A DNA stretch of 7,279 nt. Source: Lachnospiraceae bacterium. Lineage in GTDB: Bacteria; Bacillota; Clostridia; Lachnospirales; Lachnospiraceae. The notes under the pieces are model-generated. The model worked only from the letters and a program-made list of their open reading frames with translations, did not search any database and was not told where the DNA came from. Location: the NCBI GenBank assembly GCA_902363665.1, contig CABJAW010000038.1, positions 1-7,279 on the forward strand. Reading direction: 5' to 3'. The stretch's first letter is position 1. Each line of letters starts with the position of its first letter. The position numbers and the translations under genes are program-made. Below are positions 5,955 to 7,279 of the stretch, one piece after another.

Positions 5955-6312
5955 TCTATCGAATGTTTTTTCAGATCATCAAAATCCTTTCTGAAGTTAG
6001 GCACTGAATTTCAGAGCCATAATTATGGTGCAATGGTAAGCCATACGACCATTGTATTTACAAGATACATCATTCTGGAATGGATCCGCAGGAACCAAAA
6101 TGACCAGAAAACGTATGGCGAATTATTCTTCATGTTCTGCGATGATATCCAGGACATGGACTTAACCAGTTCACTGCAGAGCCTTATGGCTCTGTTTGTG
6201 GAGCACATTTTAACATTATCTGCTGATATTACATCCATCATAAAATGTAAAGTAAGTGAATGGATTGCATCTCAAGCCGCATTTATTCAGGCTTTATTTA
6301 GAGATATCAGCT

Positions 6313-6325
6313 GGGAAAGTTGAGT
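6313..6325 (-). repeat. right terminal inverted repeat of the IS4-type element
   Basis: GGGAAAGTTGAGT, exact reverse complement of 4413-4425. It contains the transposase stop codon TGA (6321-6323). Confidence 0.85.
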
Positions 6326-6330
6326 TAATT
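6326..6330 (+). repeat. right 5-bp target site duplication of the IS4-type element
   Basis: TAATT, identical to 4408-4412. Confidence 0.65.
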
Positions 6331-6368
6331 ATAAGAAGATAATTAAAAAATATAAGGTATAATGCAGG

Positions 6369-6407
6369 AAGTGGACAGCGAATAGAGCTGCCCACTTTCT
6401 TTTTTTT
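6369..6407 (+). terminator. Rho-independent terminator, originally downstream of the Rpn gene
   Basis: AAGTGGACAGC (6369-6379) pairs with GCTGCCCACTT (6387-6397) with one mismatch around the loop GAATAGA, followed by a T-rich tract to 6407 (TTTCTTTTTTTT). With both insertion sequences removed it lies about 45 bases after the native Rpn stop codon, so it is the natural end of that transcription unit. It now serves mainly to insulate the XRE gene from the IS4 relic. Confidence 0.85.
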
Positions 6408-6501
6408 GATATTGCGTAATTAAATACTCCTATTATTTGTATCAAGAAAATGTGAAAAGGGTAGCATGGTAGTATCACGTATATTTAAGGAGTAAACGAT
6501 T
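6408..6501 (+). promoter_or_regulatory. upstream region of the XRE regulator gene
   Basis: This 94-base AT-rich stretch between the terminator and the XRE start must hold the promoter of the XRE/response-regulator operon. The ribosome binding site TAAGGAG (6486-6492) is clear, 9 bases from the ATG. A weak promoter candidate is TTGATA (6406-6411) with TATTAT (6431-6436), spacer 19. Direct repeats GGTAG (6460-6464 and 6468-6472) could be operator elements, but this is speculative. Confidence 0.3.
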
Positions 6502-6882
6502 ATGGAAAGCCGGATTAAAATGCTTCGGGAAAAAAGGGGCTTGATACAGGAGCTTCTAGCAGTAGAGATAGGAGTAACACAGCAAATGCTCAGCAAATAT
6601 GAAAAGGATATTACCATCATAAAAGTAGATGTCTTAAAAAGGATAGCAGAATATTTTAATGTAACAACAGATTACCTGCTTGGGCTGTCTGACATGAAGC
6701 GGGATCTGTCCGGTCAGATCAAGATGAATGAAACATTGGATGAGTATTATGACCTGATAGAAGTGTACAGAAGAATGGATGGGTATGACAGGGAAATGGT
6801 ATGGTCGATCATGCAGACTGTTGGAAAAACTGCAGAGAAAAGAAAGCGGGGTGTGGGAAATGATAAAAGTAGCGATCTGTGA
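6502..6882 (+). CDS. XRE-family helix-turn-helix transcriptional regulator
   Basis: A 126-residue cytoplasmic DNA-binding protein from ATG 6502, with TAAGGAG 9 bases upstream. Residues about 4-62 form a Cro/CI-type HTH: IKMLREKRGLIQELLAVEIG, then VTQQMLSKYEKD (recognition helix region), then LKRIAEYFNVTTDYLLGLSD, the usual end of this domain. The remaining 60 residues are charged and probably helical, perhaps for dimerisation or effector sensing. The gene overlaps the next response regulator gene by 23 bases, so the two are likely co-transcribed and translationally coupled. It probably regulates its own operon. The usual motif TQEELA reads IQELLA here, a mild departure. Confidence 0.9.
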   Translation: MESRIKMLREKRGLIQELLAVEIGVTQQMLSKYEKDITIIKVDVLKRIAEYFNVTTDYLLGLSDMKRDLSGQIKMNETLDEYYDLIEVYRRMDGYDREMVWSIMQTVGKTAEKRKRGVGNDKSSDL

Positions 6883-7279
6883 TGACGATATTGCGACAAC
6901 CGGAAAGATAGAGGATATGTTGTGCCGCATAGCAAAGAGAAACTTTATTCCGATAGAAACAGAAGTGTTCTGGGAAGGAGAGCATCTGTCAGAGGCAGTA
7001 GAGAGTATGAACAACTTTGATGTTATCTTCCTGGATATCGAGATGGGGCAGGCTGATGGGATCACAGTGGCACGGAAAATCCGGGAGACAGATAAAAATG
7101 TCCTGATCATCTACGTCACGAGCCATGAAAGCTATATGCAGGAGTCATTTTCCGTAAGACCATTCCGTTTTTTGGTAAAACCCGTAGAAGAAAAACAGAT
7201 AGCGGGTTGTCTGGAGGCGGCATATGAAGAAATCAGCAGCGCCGACAGTTATTTCCGGTACAGCTACCAGAGGCTGAAC
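6860..7279 (+). CDS. LytTR/AgrA-type response regulator, N-terminal receiver domain (partial)
   Basis: The frame is open from ATG 6860 to the window edge (140 codons). It is a canonical receiver: acidic pocket in VAICDDD (Asp8-Asp10), phospho-accepting Asp59 in VIFLDIEM, switch residue Thr87 in IYVTSHESYM, and Lys107 in FRFLVKP. The spacing and the SFSVRPFRFLVKPVEE segment are typical of LytTR regulators paired with GHKL kinases. The C-terminal part beyond about residue 120 leads toward a DNA-binding domain that lies outside the window. The start codon lies inside the XRE gene (23-base overlap), with only a weak upstream site (GGGGTGTGGGA), so coupling is likely. A GHKL kinase gene is expected next, by analogy with the pair at the left edge. 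Confidence 0.9.
   Translation, partial: MIKVAICDDDIATTGKIEDMLCRIAKRNFIPIETEVFWEGEHLSEAVESMNNFDVIFLDIEMGQADGITVARKIRETDKNVLIIYVTSHESYMQESFSVRPFRFLVKPVEEKQIAGCLEAAYEEISSADSYFRYSYQRLN

Larger units (their letters stand above)
4565..6323 (+). pseudogene. IS4-family transposase broken by an in-frame TAG and a 400-bp insertion
   Basis: Removing bases 5555-5954 leaves 1359 bases, 452 codons plus stop, in one frame from ATG 4565 to TGA 6321-6323. The product is a DDE transposase: first Asp in VLVLDDSV (117/118), GFTLLTLGWSDGYSFIPVGF after it, second Asp225 in LLMDTWF, and Glu333 in the YREK-type signature YGNIWSIECFFRSSK. Two lesions are present. TAG at 5312-5314 (codon 250, in VIGMVK-stop-LKQRYTYKDK) fits a CAG-to-TAG change. 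The 400-bp insert falls after codon 330, between Trp and Ser of that signature. Ile329 stands where the Arg of YREK is expected, a further sign of decay or a subgroup variant. The C-terminal piece (5955-6323) reads SIECFFRSSKSFLKLGTEFQ onward and includes MVSHTTIVFTRYIILEWIRR. Not functional as it stands. Confidence 0.9.
4413..6325 (+). mobile_element. IS4-family insertion sequence, 1913 bp as found, 1513 bp without its internal insert
   Basis: Bounded by perfect 13-bp inverted repeats, ACTCAACTTTCCC (4413-4425) and GGGAAAGTTGAGT (6313-6325), with TAATT on both sides. A single + strand transposase gene ends inside the right repeat (TGA 6321-6323). About 140 noncoding bases on the left hold a promoter-like site and a fold-back hairpin. 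The gene is broken twice, by a TAG codon and by a 400-bp insertion, so this copy is a dead relic whose ends may still be usable by a related transposase. Confidence 0.88.

Noticed and set aside
5696..6007. Open frame of 103 codons on the + strand as a gene
   Set aside because: It crosses the right edge of the 400-bp insert into IS4 coding sequence in a different frame from the transposase, and has no ribosome binding site or recognisable motif.
6033..6323. Separate small gene starting at ATG 6033
   Set aside because: The translation continues the IS4 transposase C-terminus in frame once the 400-bp insert is removed, so it is a fragment, not an independent gene.
6634..7110. Minus-strand open frame of 158 codons opposite the XRE and response regulator genes
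   Set aside because: Both + strand genes have clear domain motifs and catalytic residues; the antisense translation shows none.

Overview
The window looks like a chromosomal segment of a low-to-moderate GC Firmicute, most likely a gut clostridium of the Lachnospiraceae type. The evidence is Shine-Dalgarno sites of the AGGAGG kind, an AgrC-like GHKL sensor kinase paired with LytTR-type regulators, a standalone XRE regulator, an Rpn-type (PD-(D/E)XK) nuclease gene, and IS256- and IS4-family insertion sequences of kinds common in that group. The taxon is an inference from gene content; no rRNA or housekeeping marker is present.

Left part (1-1372): the last 29 codons of a probable LytTR response regulator overlap a complete membrane-bound GHKL histidine kinase. 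After about base 1373 the sequence becomes visibly more AT-rich. It holds a possible 22-residue ORF, a 125-residue receiver-like protein that has lost its phosphorylation residues (1487-1864), and an Rpn-family nuclease gene (1956-2939).

Middle part (2891-6330): a nested pile of mobile DNA that can be taken apart base by base. An IS256-family element (2899-4390, 8-bp target duplication AAATGAGA) sits in the last codons of the Rpn gene. Removing it restores a native ending NEKL-stop at 4404-4406. Six bases past that native stop, an IS4-family element begins (4413-6325, 13-bp terminal inverted repeats, 5-bp duplication TAATT). The IS4 element is itself split inside its catalytic YREK signature by exactly 400 extra bases (5555-5954). 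This insert has 29-bp perfect inverted repeats, seven copies of the octamer ATGCCGAT and a 17-bp palindrome at its left edge, and I do not recognise it. Both transposase genes also carry one in-frame stop codon (TGA and TAG), each explicable as a C-to-T change.

Right part (6331-7279): the native terminator that presumably once followed the Rpn gene (6369-6407), then an XRE regulator overlapping the start of a second LytTR-type response regulator that runs off the edge.

Without the insertions the native order is: response regulator, GHKL kinase, pseudo-receiver, Rpn nuclease, terminator, XRE regulator, response regulator. Two peptide-sensing-type two-component modules thus flank an AT-rich cargo that has collected transposons. 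No AgrB- or AgrD-like gene is visible.
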